Source: Tetrapisispora phaffii CBS 4417 (lineage: Eukaryota; Ascomycota; Saccharomycetes; Saccharomycetales; Saccharomycetaceae). From it: a stretch of 64,000 nucleotides of DNA. This document shows positions 9,819 through 20,101 of this stretch, piece by piece. Positions within the stretch are counted from its first letter, which is position 1; each line of letters begins with the position of its first letter. Below the pieces are notes generated by a model. It saw only the letters and a program-made list of their open reading frames with translations. It was not told where the DNA came from and ran no database searches. A program made the translations under genes and the position numbers. Location of the stretch: contig NC_016526.1 of the NCBI RefSeq assembly GCF_000236905.1, positions 744,001 to 808,000 on the forward strand, written 5' to 3'.

Positions 9819-11177
9819 ATGGACTCAAATCAGTACAGTAATCCAGGTAACAGTAATTCGCAGTTTAATCAGTCAGGTCTACCCCAACAATACCAGCCTA
9901 TGATGCAAAACAGTTTTTATCCACAACAACAGCAACAGCAGCAACAACAACAGCAGCAGCAAGTGCCTCAATTCCATCAGTTTCAGCAAACTGGTTATGC
10001 TCCAAGTATTTCACACCAAGCAGGTGGAGGTCAAAGTCAACAATCAGCTACTGGTGCTGGCCAAGGTGCTGGACAAGCTGATGCCGCTGCTCAAGCTGCT
10101 GCTCAGGTGGCCGCCGCCGGAGATTTCAATTATTCGCAAATGGCGAACCCATCGAACCAACAGATGAACCAACACCAATTATCGGAATTAATGTACAATT
10201 CCTTTTTGACTCATTTGGCTCAAAAACAAATTCCAAATTCAACAGGCTCAGCAAACCCTGCAGGAAGCAATTCCATGCAAAAACAATTCGGTGACCATGC
10301 TGCGGCATTACAAAATAACTTAATGCTTGATCCAATGCACCAACAACAGTTGTTGCAACAACAGATGTTACAACAACAAGCCATGCAGCAACAGGCCATG
10401 CAACAGTCCATGCAAACACAAATGGCTTCTGGTAAGAAAGGTCCAAAGGGTAAACAAAATAATCAAGCCACAGCTACCGCAACCGGTAAAGGTGCCAAAA
10501 ATAAAGATGTTAAAAAGTTATCGTCCACTCAAACAAGAATAGAAAAAAGAAAACAATTAAAGAAACAAGGTCCAAAAAGACCTTCTTCCGCTTACTTCTT
10601 ATTCTCCATGTCTATTAGAAACGAATTATTACAAGAGCATCCACACGCAAAAGTTCCGGAATTATCTAAACTAGCTTCGATTAGATGGAAGGATTTAACT
10701 GATGAACAAAAAAAACCATTTTATGATGAATTCAGAACTAATTGGGAAAAATATAGAGTTTTACGTGATGATTACGAAAAAACTTTACCACCAAAGAGAC
10801 CTTCAGGCCCATTCATTCAGTTTACTCAAGATATCCGTCCACTCGTAGTGAAAGAAAACCCAGATAGAAACTTGATTGAAATTACAAAAATTATAGGTGA
10901 AAAATGGCGTCAACTAGATCCAGTGAAGAAAGCTGAATATACTGAAAATTACAGAATTAGATTAAAGGAATGGGAAAGTTGTTATCCAGAAGACGCTGAA
11001 GAAGACAATTTAAAGATTAAAGTTAAAAAACCAAGAAAGAAGAAAGTTAAGAACGCTAATATAGATCCAAATGCTGCTAATCCAAATGATTTGAATCAAA
11101 TGAATGTTATGAACCCAATGAATAACATTGCAAACATAAACGGTATGCCACCAAATGCTGCTGTTAATCAAAACTGA
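9819..11177 (+). CDS. IXR1: Ixr1-type HMG-box transcription factor
   Basis: HMG-domain protein that binds DNA distorted by intrastrand crosslinks and regulates hypoxic genes in S. cerevisiae. The 452-residue protein has a Gln-rich N-terminal half (poly-Gln near residues 36-48, further Q/M-rich blocks to about 200), a Lys-rich linker, then two HMG boxes at about 251-318 and 324-390. The boxes are nearly identical to S. cerevisiae Ixr1 across GPKRPSSAYFLFSMSIRNEL and PPKRPSGPFIQFTQ. The tail is basic then Asn/Pro/Met-rich. The protein is shorter than S. cerevisiae Ixr1 (597). Its ohnologue Abf2 is a short mitochondrial protein, so length and Q-rich regions decide for Ixr1. Confidence 0.94.
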   Translation: MDSNQYSNPGNSNSQFNQSGLPQQYQPMMQNSFYPQQQQQQQQQQQQQVPQFHQFQQTGYAPSISHQAGGGQSQQSATGAGQGAGQADAAAQAAAQVAAAGDFNYSQMANPSNQQMNQHQLSELMYNSFLTHLAQKQIPNSTGSANPAGSNSMQKQFGDHAAALQNNLMLDPMHQQQLLQQQMLQQQAMQQQAMQQSMQTQMASGKKGPKGKQNNQATATATGKGAKNKDVKKLSSTQTRIEKRKQLKKQGPKRPSSAYFLFSMSIRNELLQEHPHAKVPELSKLASIRWKDLTDEQKKPFYDEFRTNWEKYRVLRDDYEKTLPPKRPSGPFIQFTQDIRPLVVKENPDRNLIEITKIIGEKWRQLDPVKKAEYTENYRIRLKEWESCYPEDAEEDNLKIKVKKPRKKKVKNANIDPNAANPNDLNQMNVMNPMNNIANINGMPPNAAVNQN

Positions 11178-11687
11178 AGATAACACAATAAAATTATATT
11201 CCATCATATTAATTTTAATCTTTAGTTTTTTTGTATTTTTATTGAAATCAACTATGTTTTATTTATTCTACTTTTTTTCTTTGTTCTTAAGAGAAAGAAG
11301 AAACCATCTCCTAATTCAACGTTCTTATTTATTATAATCACTAGAAAAGGAATTCTTTTAGTACAAAAGAATATTTGTGGTTATAATATACAACAAAATA
11401 TATCTTTCACCTTCAAAAACAGATGAAAAAAGAAATAGAAATAGGAAATTCATTGATTTATCCACATATATTTAATAGTTATTCGATAATTAAAGGTTCT
11501 CAATTTACAATAATTATTTGAGCTCCTTTAATGTATGTATTATATTTTAATTAAATTATTAACTTTTCTCAAATTTCCATTGTGTTTGTATACGTAAGTT
11601 GAATATTAATTAGACGGTGGCATTCCAAGATTATCTTATCATTAACTTCTATGCAAGGTATAAACAGTAGACAGTTATTTATCCTGA
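11178..11687. other. IXR1-IRC21 intergenic
   Basis: A convergent AT-rich 3' spacer of about 510 bases with T-tracts. No gene, repeat or RNA is recognised. Confidence 0.5.
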
Positions 11688-12344
11688 TTACTTGGCCAAT
11701 TCGCCAATGCAACATGTTCTTAACACCCTATTCGCATTGACCCAAGCGTGGTACTTATAAAACTGTTCAGTGGCATCAACCCCACTGCAAAAATTCTTCA
11801 GGATCTTGTCACCGCCGGGATGATATTCAAAATAATTAGTAATGCAATATACTTTACCCTTGATGATGCACCAACAATCATCAACTGTATTATGCTCAGC
11901 AACCATCTTCTCGCTGATTCTTAAAGGAGGCTTCACCATAAACAACGGTACTCCCTTCAAAACCTGCACCAATGTACTCTGATGGTTGATTTTATATATA
12001 TCATCGTCTTTGTTCGCCAAGTGTTTCTCCATTCCAGTGATAAGTTTACCCTTGACACCATCGCCCATCGTCAATGAACTCCAATCAAGAGCGCTACGGC
12101 CAGGCTTTAAAGCAACTTTCTTTCGGTAGCCTCCTGGGGCAATGGTACTGCAGCCAGCCTGCACATCACAAGGTAGGTCCTTCGAGGTAACTGATAACGT
12201 TCTTCCTGACGTAATTGGTTTGGGATTCTTGGTAATTAAAATTTCACCCACATTATTGGGACTAGGTGCAAGCACGATTCGAGGCTTCCTGAAGTCACCT
12301 TCTCTTTGTATACTGATTCTTCTCTTTATTGGGTGATCTGACAT
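11688..12344 (-). CDS. IRC21: Irc21-type cytochrome b5-domain protein
   Basis: Putative heme protein; the S. cerevisiae gene (YMR073C, about 201 residues) is linked to DNA-damage resistance and recombination-centre levels. The 218-residue product has an unconserved basic N-terminal region and a C-terminal cytochrome b5 domain. The heme-ligand block EYHPGG and the second histidine in YKYHAW are both present, so heme binding should be intact. No transmembrane tail is seen, unlike typical ER cytochrome b5. Adjacency to the IXR1/ABF2 locus agrees with S. cerevisiae gene order (YMR072W-YMR073C). Confidence 0.9.
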   Translation of the reverse strand: MSDHPIKRRISIQREGDFRKPRIVLAPSPNNVGEILITKNPKPITSGRTLSVTSKDLPCDVQAGCSTIAPGGYRKKVALKPGRSALDWSSLTMGDGVKGKLITGMEKHLANKDDDIYKINHQSTLVQVLKGVPLFMVKPPLRISEKMVAEHNTVDDCWCIIKGKVYCITNYFEYHPGGDKILKNFCSGVDATEQFYKYHAWVNANRVLRTCCIGELAK

Positions 12345-12925
12345 TTCTCACTAGATCTATTATTGGTGGCCTGTCTCATATACTTCTCAAATACCTAATT
12401 TTGTGCCTAATGACCTTAGTTTGATAAATACAAAATAAGAAATTTGTAATGCGTCTTAAGTTTCTTGGGATAGGCAGTTAATAAATGCAATGCACCTTCA
12501 ATATTGACTAGCATATACACTCTATCCTCCTGATTCTTTACATATAGTTCATGTGTGCAAACAATATCAATCCAAATCTTACCATTAAATATCTTAGAAA
12601 TTTTGATTACTACACTGTCGGTGGAAAAGTTTCAGTCACGGTGTTATATGATTTCATGCGATGCGGTTTATCGAAAATGTAATAAGGACAAGGAAGGACA
12701 TTCGTCGTTGCAGAATGTTGTCGGTTAAACGTATGAATTTGTTACTAATAATATTTATTAAAGTCATGTTATATATAGGTTTACAATCATAGTCAAAAGT
12801 GAGTGTGAGTATATTGATATTGTTCTTATTTCAATGTCCATAGTTTAAACTTACAGCACACCAGGAGGTTTTTATTTGCGAAGTAAGTTACTACTTTAAG
12901 ATGCACTAGGTTTCTCCCACGATGA
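12345..12925. other. IRC21-transporter intergenic
   Basis: About 580 bases containing the IRC21 promoter and the 3' end of the transporter gene. No other gene is seen. Bases 12926-13099 are treated with the transporter because that stretch stays open in a shifted frame. Confidence 0.5.
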
Positions 12926-13071
12926 TTAGTTTTGTGTTCCAGCATTACTATTTTCAAGGTTTTTAGAACCTGTGCTTGAACTCTCTGCTGATCGATCGTG
13001 AGCACTCATAGTTTCATCAGTAGAACTAGAGGAAGGTCGATAAAATTTCCTTGTCATAGTTTTAACTAACT

Positions 13072-14628
13072 TTAATGGAACGTTATCGAATGCAGATGAT
13101 TTTTTTTATCCTTCTCTTTATTACCTTCAAAATTTTGAAGGTCTTGGTTAGTAATTGGCAATGAATCATCAGGTTGCGTATCATTACCTGCGCGTACAAT
13201 TCTTGTTATAGCTTTCTCTAAACGTGCACCGGGCCTGTTAGTTATAACGTTAGTTGTATTATTGCCTTGTTCATCAATATTCTGTCTAGCAGAATAGGCT
13301 GAAGTGTAATGGCTGATAGAAGGGGGAGGTCTAGGGGTAGTCCTGTCTACTGAGTCCATAACTGACTGATTAGAAGCACTGCGAAAGCCCGACTGGATCG
13401 TCTTCTCTCTCTCAAGTGGTTCTCCCATACCATACACCGGAAATAACCCTGCTGGAGAATTTACTTTTGTCTGAATTTTTGCTACTTTGGACATGTTTGT
13501 TCTTACTGACCTCACCGATGGCTTTGGTCGAATCGACGAGGTTTCACCGTGGTATATGCCAATTGATGGAGTATCTGTAGTAGATTGAGACGCGTAACTT
13601 GTAGACTCCAGCTCAGAATCAACGGATGTCACTGACTCAGTTTCATTATCCGTATTCGCAGCTATCGATGTTCTATCGGAGCGTACACTATGGTCTGTTT
13701 CCTCATTTAGTTCGTCATCGATCAGATTCTCAGTTGGCTTACTAACTTTGACCACTCTGGAGTCCATATTTACTTCGGGCTGTTCATCTCTTAAATCGTA
13801 TTGTGGCAATCCCAAACCTTTATTATCTCTTTCAACAACAATAAGATGCAAATAAAATGGTATCACTATACCAAATGCTGATCCACCAATTATATTGCCT
13901 ACTGCTCCAGGGATCAGTAGTTTCCATATATATTCTCCAACTGAGACTTTGGCTCCATTGTACATTCCAACAAAAACAACAGCCATGTCACCAACTGCAT
14001 GTGTAAAACCGATGGTAATGAATGTGTAAATAGGTAAAACTAACACAATAAATTTCACATGAATTGGTTTAGCCATTATCTGTAAATAAACAGCTAAACA
14101 CACCAAAAAATTACCGGCAATAGCTTTCAGAAAAGTTTCAATAAAGGAGAAAGATAGTTTTTGCTCTGCTATCTTCCTTGAAGCTGACCTCCATTCTGTT
14201 TGTTTTCCAATTCCAGACAGAAACCCAAATAAATATGAAACAAATAGAGAGCCTGCAATATTTCCTAACAGACTAACAAACCATGAAATTAAAAGATCAT
14301 ATATTGTGACTGCACGTCGCAGTAGTGCAACACTAAAGTATAATATATTTGAGTTAAATAAATCCACACCTGTTATGATAACATAATACAATGCTATGGC
14401 AAATGTAAAACCAGAAAACATATTGGGTATACCAGGGTTCTCCGAAAACAGTACTGGATTATCAGCATGTGCAGCCAAGAGTAATAAACCACCACAACTA
14501 AAGAAGATACCTCCCAATATTGAGTTTATAATGAGAACATCAATCGTTAATCTAGCTTTTTTCATTGCTGTAGCAACTATTGCTAGTGCAGCTTCATGTG
14601 GTGATAAGTAATTGGTATCGTCAGACAT
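13072..14628 (-). CDS. formate/nitrite-transporter family membrane protein (YHL008C-type)
   Basis: FNT-family channel or transporter; the S. cerevisiae relative YHL008C (about 627 residues) has no firmly established substrate. The N-terminal about 270 residues carry the six-helix FNT core, including GFTHAVGDMAVVFVGMYNG. A long Ser/Thr-rich, probably cytoplasmic tail follows. The annotated frame ends at 13072 just after a run of eight A (13107-13100, coding strand). With one more A, the frame would continue for another 57 codons to a TAA at 12926, giving about 567 residues. That extra stretch is Ser-rich and coding-like. The tail is therefore either truncated by a real indel or by a homopolymer error. 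The start ATG is unambiguous. Confidence 0.9.
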   Translation of the reverse strand: MSDDTNYLSPHEAALAIVATAMKKARLTIDVLIINSILGGIFFSCGGLLLLAAHADNPVLFSENPGIPNMFSGFTFAIALYYVIITGVDLFNSNILYFSVALLRRAVTIYDLLISWFVSLLGNIAGSLFVSYLFGFLSGIGKQTEWRSASRKIAEQKLSFSFIETFLKAIAGNFLVCLAVYLQIMAKPIHVKFIVLVLPIYTFITIGFTHAVGDMAVVFVGMYNGAKVSVGEYIWKLLIPGAVGNIIGGSAFGIVIPFYLHLIVVERDNKGLGLPQYDLRDEQPEVNMDSRVVKVSKPTENLIDDELNEETDHSVRSDRTSIAANTDNETESVTSVDSELESTSYASQSTTDTPSIGIYHGETSSIRPKPSVRSVRTNMSKVAKIQTKVNSPAGLFPVYGMGEPLEREKTIQSGFRSASNQSVMDSVDRTTPRPPPSISHYTSAYSARQNIDEQGNNTTNVITNRPGARLEKAITRIVRAGNDTQPDDSLPITNQDLQNFEGNKEKDKKNHLHSITFH

Positions 14629-14775
14629 AATCTTTCTTGAACTTGTAAAATTATTACTTCAAATATCATGGAATTAATACTTTAATATGAGATGAGATGC
14701 TTCGATGATTATCCTTCTAATTCGTAGTTATCTACCTATGAAGCAAAACGTGAAAACTTCTCAATACTAGAATCA

Positions 14776-15132
14776 ATGAACAGATACCTTCAGCATATAT
14801 ATGAAACAGTATATTGGCAACAATTGTATATAATTCTTTCCTTTAAACGAACAATTCAGACAATGTTTATTGTTTTATGTTCGACCTTTTTAATTGCTCT
14901 CTATCTTAAGCGCAGCAATAGCCTCAAATGTCTATTTAAAGGCATCGGAGATCTTTACTATGGCAAGTTTGATGATGAAGTTTATAAATGCAGATTTATT
15001 ATAATTGATGATGACGTGACTAATGGATTACAAAATTATGTATATACTTCAAATAAATTTGACAATGCTTGTCATTTAGTACTTGTTTACTATTGTCCAG
15101 ACTGCGTCGCCCAATACCAGAGATCTACTTGA
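14776..15132 (+). CDS. small ORF with one hydrophobic segment, hypothetical
   Basis: A 118-codon ATG-started ORF upstream of and divergent from the transporter gene. It has one likely membrane segment (about residues 30-44, TMFIVLCSTFLIALYL) and a C-terminal half with several Cys and Tyr residues. I do not recognise it. Its last 57 bases overlap the 3' end of TTI1 on the opposite strand, which argues either for a chance ORF or for a small lineage-specific gene. No domain or motif is visible. Confidence 0.3.
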   Translation: MNRYLQHIYETVYWQQLYIILSFKRTIQTMFIVLCSTFLIALYLKRSNSLKCLFKGIGDLYYGKFDDEVYKCRFIIIDDDVTNGLQNYVYTSNKFDNACHLVLVYYCPDCVAQYQRST

Positions 15133-18100
15133 GATGGATTCTTTTGGAATCACCTGTATGCAGCAATATACCATTTCTATTAAAGTTGAGTCCAAAAGGA
15201 CCATTTCTGTAATGCATATACCTTCTATCAGCATTTCCGACAAACTAATTAATGCACGTCTTGTGACAGGAGGGAATTTTTGATGGAGAACTACTTCAAT
15301 AGATGGATGTTCGTTTAACTTTGTGCTGGAATCTGATCCTTGAATTCTGCTCAAATAAAGGCTCCGTAACAGCGTCGACTTATCTTTTAACGTAGTCCAT
15401 AGTTCAATAAAACGTTTGGTAATAAAATCTTTTGAATGAGTTATTATGACTTTAACACATTCACATGCAGCTTGGGTAATGGAAAAATCTGAATCGAGGA
15501 CACAGGCTATAAGCACGTCCCATATTTTGGCAACTTGGGGAAGCAGGGAGTCATGCTGGGTATCTAGCATCGGAACAATCAGTTTAATTACTGACAATAC
15601 CTGGATTTTTAATGGTTTTGAGGGATGTGTCAGTAATCTGTCTGAATAACCAATAATTTTCAGTAAGATTCTATAAGAATCACGAGGAATTGGAGAAATC
15701 CATTTTTCAGCATCATCCTCAGGATTTTCATTTTTACCTCCATCTTTCAATTCCTCTTCAATATTTTCTTCCCCCTCTGACAATTCATCATCGCTGTCCG
15801 CTTCTCTTAACTTTGAGTCAAAATATTCTTGGAAATTTTTAGGTTCATCTAATCCATCGAATTCTTCTTCCTTAAGTGGATCCGTATCCTTATCTAAAAC
15901 ATATAGTATTTGCTGAACAGATGAGATTCCCCAAGGAGCATAAGCGCCAGTAACCAAATGTTCATTGCTCAATTTATGATTTTCTAAATTCGAATTCAGA
16001 TACTCCTTTTTCATTTCTAGTGTGATTACCTCAAATAATTGAAAAAACTGTAAACATAAATCAGAATATCCGTGATAATATTCTAACAGTTTGAATATTG
16101 TCTCAATCACATCAGTAAAATTTGTAATGATTTTATAACCAGAAAGATTACATATTACCATAAGAATGGTACTGACTCTCTGTGTCATACCTAAATTCAA
16201 TCTTGAAGATATCGATTCAACTAAATAATCAACATTGGTTACAATCAAATCTGTTACTGAACCACCATATAAATTATCTGCTAAAACAGTGGCACATATT
16301 TGTGCACGTTCCCTCACCAACGAAGAAGATGATGCCAATGAATCGATTACTATATATAAATAATCAATAAGTTCACTTTCAAAATCACCTTTCATCGAGT
16401 TACTTACGACAGTTATCGAGTTTAATATAATGCACATATCATTTTCAGTTTTTTTATTGAGGCCATTGTTTTCAATTTCCATAGCAATTTTTCTATTCAA
16501 TTCATAAGATTGTTCCAGAATTGTAAACTTAGCTTCAGAAGACCCAACCTTTTCATTTGAATCTTTAAAATCAAGGAAGAGGTTAAGGTCTGAATTAGTA
16601 TCACAATTTTCCATATTTGAAGATAAATTAGTAGCTACCCATAATGCTAAAGTGCCTCTATTATTTGAGGTATCAAATATTCTTTCCACCTCTTCTATTA
16701 ATGAATTATTCTTACTCAACATTGAACCAAACCCAGTTAAAATGGCAGAAAGATTGAATTCAACTTCCTTAGAAAGACTGGGGAGCAATGTAGTTTCTGT
16801 ACTGACTAGATTATTGAAAGTCATATTATTGAGACTAATGATATTATTCTTTTCTACTATTTTAATGTCTTCTCTCCTCATCCTATACTGAATTTCGTTA
16901 TCATCTAAAACATCGATAAGTGCGTCAATTGCTCTTGATATTAAGTAAGTTACATCTTCGGTTTGATCTAAAACCAGTAAACCATACTCCAGACTTTTTA
17001 GCTCTTGTAACTTTTCAAACTTAACAATTTCTGTTATTTTTGAAATCTTTTCTTCAACAATCTTCGTTAACAGAGTCATATCTATACCAAGTGTCAACAG
17101 ATTACTCGATCTAATATCTAGCAATACCGAAATTAGTTCAGATGCACATACTGAGAGAGATAATCTACAGTTAAGTAATAAGTCAGATGCAAAAAAGTCA
17201 AGTTCCTTGTTTATAGATTCGTTTTTTCTTTTTACTAGTTTGGGTAAAAATGAGTTTAAAAAACGTTTGACTTGAGATGAAGTAGCATGAAGCCAGTTTG
17301 TTGTTCTATGGACTTTTCTTTCCTTTAATTTGTCTTCATTAATAACAATGGACTGATTCTCAAAGAGTTCCTCAGGTGATATGGAGAGGTCATCATCTAT
17401 TAGCTCTGTTATTTTTTCCAACGAACCTGTTTCATATTTTTCTACTTTTAATGAATAGTCATCATAAACAAGTACCAACAGTAATCTCATTACTTTTAGC
17501 GTGGATATTATTATGTTATAGTTAATCGTCATTCCAGGTTTCGCTAATATACTTGCAAAAACAGATAGATTACCAGGTAGAACAAAGGAAAGGACCTCAC
17601 CATCAGCAATTATGTCCTTGAACAGAATGTTCAAAGAATCTAACGCGATGAGCTGACTCTCAGGATTATTCTCTGATAGTTTTAAAATATCCAATATAAT
17701 TGTAATCGAATGCCCCAGACTCGGTAGTATCTCTTTATTTTCTATAGTAAAAAAGGTATTACAATAATCTCTTTGATTTTTCAATGAATTGAAGAACTGA
17801 TGCAAGGTTTTCAAACTTATGGATCTATAGTGATCAGACATATTTTGCAAAGCTTCGTTCTTTGTGTCCTTGCCGATCAAAAATGTGAGGACAGGAAACA
17901 ATTGCTTTGCTAAGTCCTTTGGAAATGTACTAGTTTCAAACCAACACAGGCGCAAAAGGTGTGTAATAATCGATAGTACATATTCAGTCTCCAAGATCCC
18001 CAACGTCAACTGTTTCAACAGGCTCGCAATGGGAACGAAAACATAGTCAGCGAACTTAGGAGACAAATCTGTATATTCAAACTCATTCAACTTGCTATTT

Positions 18101-18231
18101 AGCGCCCTCAACGCATCAATTAAACCAGAATTTGCCTCTACAAAATCCTTATTCTCAACAAATGCAAACTTCGAGACAGCAACACATAACTGCCGTATTT
18201 CTCGGAAAGCTTGGGAATTGCTACTGCTCAT
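15076..18231 (-). CDS. TTI1: Tti1 subunit of the TTT complex (PIKK maturation)
   Basis: Tel2-Tti1-Tti2 complex subunit that, with Hsp90 and R2TP, stabilises Tor, Mec1, Tel1 and Tra1 kinases. The 1051-residue product is all-helical HEAT-like throughout, with an acidic insertion near residue 820 (EADSDDELSEGEENIEEEL). Length matches S. cerevisiae Tti1 (1038). The open frame starts with GTG at 18249; the first ATG is at 18231 and is chosen. Assignment rests on overall pattern, length and synteny (YKL033W near IXR1 YKL032C). The 3' end overlaps a dubious 118-codon ORF on the other strand. Confidence 0.9.
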   Translation of the reverse strand: MSSSNSQAFREIRQLCVAVSKFAFVENKDFVEANSGLIDALRALNSKLNEFEYTDLSPKFADYVFVPIASLLKQLTLGILETEYVLSIITHLLRLCWFETSTFPKDLAKQLFPVLTFLIGKDTKNEALQNMSDHYRSISLKTLHQFFNSLKNQRDYCNTFFTIENKEILPSLGHSITIILDILKLSENNPESQLIALDSLNILFKDIIADGEVLSFVLPGNLSVFASILAKPGMTINYNIIISTLKVMRLLLVLVYDDYSLKVEKYETGSLEKITELIDDDLSISPEELFENQSIVINEDKLKERKVHRTTNWLHATSSQVKRFLNSFLPKLVKRKNESINKELDFFASDLLLNCRLSLSVCASELISVLLDIRSSNLLTLGIDMTLLTKIVEEKISKITEIVKFEKLQELKSLEYGLLVLDQTEDVTYLISRAIDALIDVLDDNEIQYRMRREDIKIVEKNNIISLNNMTFNNLVSTETTLLPSLSKEVEFNLSAILTGFGSMLSKNNSLIEEVERIFDTSNNRGTLALWVATNLSSNMENCDTNSDLNLFLDFKDSNEKVGSSEAKFTILEQSYELNRKIAMEIENNGLNKKTENDMCIILNSITVVSNSMKGDFESELIDYLYIVIDSLASSSSLVRERAQICATVLADNLYGGSVTDLIVTNVDYLVESISSRLNLGMTQRVSTILMVICNLSGYKIITNFTDVIETIFKLLEYYHGYSDLCLQFFQLFEVITLEMKKEYLNSNLENHKLSNEHLVTGAYAPWGISSVQQILYVLDKDTDPLKEEEFDGLDEPKNFQEYFDSKLREADSDDELSEGEENIEEELKDGGKNENPEDDAEKWISPIPRDSYRILLKIIGYSDRLLTHPSKPLKIQVLSVIKLIVPMLDTQHDSLLPQVAKIWDVLIACVLDSDFSITQAACECVKVIITHSKDFITKRFIELWTTLKDKSTLLRSLYLSRIQGSDSSTKLNEHPSIEVVLHQKFPPVTRRALISLSEMLIEGICITEMVLLDSTLIEMVYCCIQVIPKESISSRSLVLGDAVWTIVNKY

Positions 18232-19138
18232 TCGTACGAACTTGGCCACTCTGGTAACTTGTCACGTAACCCTCGGCAATCCAGAGGTTCACGGATCCTC
18301 GATAGTATGAACAAGCCCTTCTTCTTTTATAGAAGTCAACATGACCAGTGAGTGCAAAGGTCGAGAGATGTTCAATTTCGAATCGAAGATTGATGACAAA
18401 GGCAAAAAGAGTGGTAGCGCCCTGCGAAATATGTCACTCGAAACAGTTTCTGTCCCCCAGGGCCGGCTAAGTTGAACGAAATTCTAATATAGATCAATAC
18501 TATGTGCGTGTGTAGTAGTGGCTGTTATGGACCACACAATAGATGCAGCTGGCCCGTCACCTTGACACGCAGAGTCGTCTCTGCTTATTTGCATTTTGAT
18601 TGCGACGAACCACTTTAGTCTCACCACGGTAAGAAACCACAATCTCGTCCAAATATGTCAAAAACGTACGGAAGAAGGCAACTCGTTAATAAGGCTCTAT
18701 AATGTGCAAGCCCTTGCCGTCTCTTCTTCCATCCAAACTGCAACTGGCATCATCTTGGTTTGCTCTATTTACTGACACTTCCACCACCTCATTAACGTCC
18801 CCGAGGCATTGAAATTTCACTTTAAAATTGAAAATTTTTTTTAAACTTTGTTGATGAGACCAATAATACATGAATACTGATTGAGGATGAAGGTCATCTA
18901 ATAATCTGATTGGGATATGAGGATGACTAGTGATCTGTTTATATGTTGTGTATTTCAAGCGTAACGTCTTTCTGTATGGCTTGGAGGTTTCGAAACAGCC
19001 AGATACAGGGAGCCACAAACAAACGCTTTTGACGACTTTATCTCAGGTATACAAACGACTAAAAGGAGTTTGATTTTGGTACATTTAAGGATTACTATTG
19101 CAGTTTTGTGTTAAGGAGAATCTTTTGTTAATAATATA
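18232..19138. other. TTI1-PRS3 divergent intergenic
   Basis: About 900 bases containing both promoters. A minus-strand open frame at 18686-19018 (110 codons from a TTG, no early ATG) has fairly coding-like composition but matches nothing I know. It could be a chance frame or the remains of a lost gene. No RNA gene is recognised. Confidence 0.5.
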
Positions 19139-20101
19139 ATGCCAAACAATTCGATTAAGCTGTTAGCTCCTGACGTTCACAGGGGTCTTGCGGAGCTGGT
19201 CTCGAAGAGACTGGGAATGAAGTTGACTGATAGTAAGTTGAAAAGAGATCCCACCGGTGAGGTTACTTTCTCCATTGGTGAATCTGTGAGAGATCAAGAC
19301 ATATACATTCTTACCCAGATCGGTGCTGGTGATGTAAATGACAGAATTCTAGAGTTGTTGATCATGATCAATGCATCTAAAACTGCCTCTGCAAGAAGAA
19401 TCACCGCGGTCATTCCAAACTTTCCTTACGCTAGACAAGACAGAAAGGATAAATCTCGTGCTCCTATTACTGCTAAGTTGATGGCTGACATGCTGACCAC
19501 AGCCGGTTGTGACCATGTTATCACCATGGAATTACACGCCTCTCAGATCCAAGGTTTCTTCGACGTGCCTGTAGATAACTTGTATGCCGAGCCAAGTGTC
19601 GTTAAATACATCAAGGAGAACGTCAACGTTTCTGAGGCTATCATCATCTCTCCTGATGCCGGTGGTGCTAAACGTGCTGCAACTTTAGCCGATCGTTTAG
19701 ACCTAAATTTTGCATTAATCCATAAAGAAAGGGCTCGTGCTAACGAAGTTTCTCGTATGGTTTTAGTCGGTGATGTCACTGATAAAGTTTGTATCATCGT
19801 AGATGACATGGCTGATACATGTGGTACCCTAGCTAAGGCTGCTGAAGTCTTACTAGATAACAGAGCTAAATCTGTCATTGCTATAGTGACCCATGGTATT
19901 TTATCCGGTAATGCTATTAATAACATTAACAATTCTAAATTAGATAGAGTTGTTTGCACTAACACAGTACCATTCGAAGCTAAGATGAGAATGTGTCCTA
20001 AGTTAGCTATTATAGATATTAGTGGTGTTTTGGCTGAAAGTATACGTCGTTTGCATAATGGTGAAAGTATTTCCTACTTATTCAAACATTATCCTCTATA
20101 G
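19139..20101 (+). CDS. PRS3: ribose-phosphate pyrophosphokinase (PRPP synthetase) subunit
   Basis: Makes phosphoribosyl pyrophosphate from ribose 5-phosphate and ATP, as a subunit of hetero-oligomeric yeast Prs complexes. The 320-residue product is the length of S. cerevisiae Prs3 and matches it closely end to end (start [20 protein letters not shown], end [13 protein letters not shown]). The PRPP-binding loop [11 protein letters not shown] is intact. At the Mg-PRPP synthetase signature, which normally begins Asp-Leu-His-Ala, this protein has Glu131 instead of Asp. Codon usage is that of a well-expressed gene. It is convergent with the HAD hydrolase gene. Confidence 0.96.
   Translation: MPNNSIKLLAPDVHRGLAELVSKRLGMKLTDSKLKRDPTGEVTFSIGESVRDQDIYILTQIGAGDVNDRILELLIMINASKTASARRITAVIPNFPYARQDRKDKSRAPITAKLMADMLTTAGCDHVITMELHASQIQGFFDVPVDNLYAEPSVVKYIKENVNVSEAIIISPDAGGAKRAATLADRLDLNFALIHKERARANEVSRMVLVGDVTDKVCIIVDDMADTCGTLAKAAEVLLDNRAKSVIAIVTHGILSGNAINNINNSKLDRVVCTNTVPFEAKMRMCPKLAIIDISGVLAESIRRLHNGESISYLFKHYPL

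Noticed and set aside
18686..19018. 110-codon minus-strand frame in the PRS3 promoter region
   Set aside because: It begins at TTG, its first ATG is about 50 codons in, and no relative is recognised. Some segments look coding-like, so a gene relic is possible but not supported.
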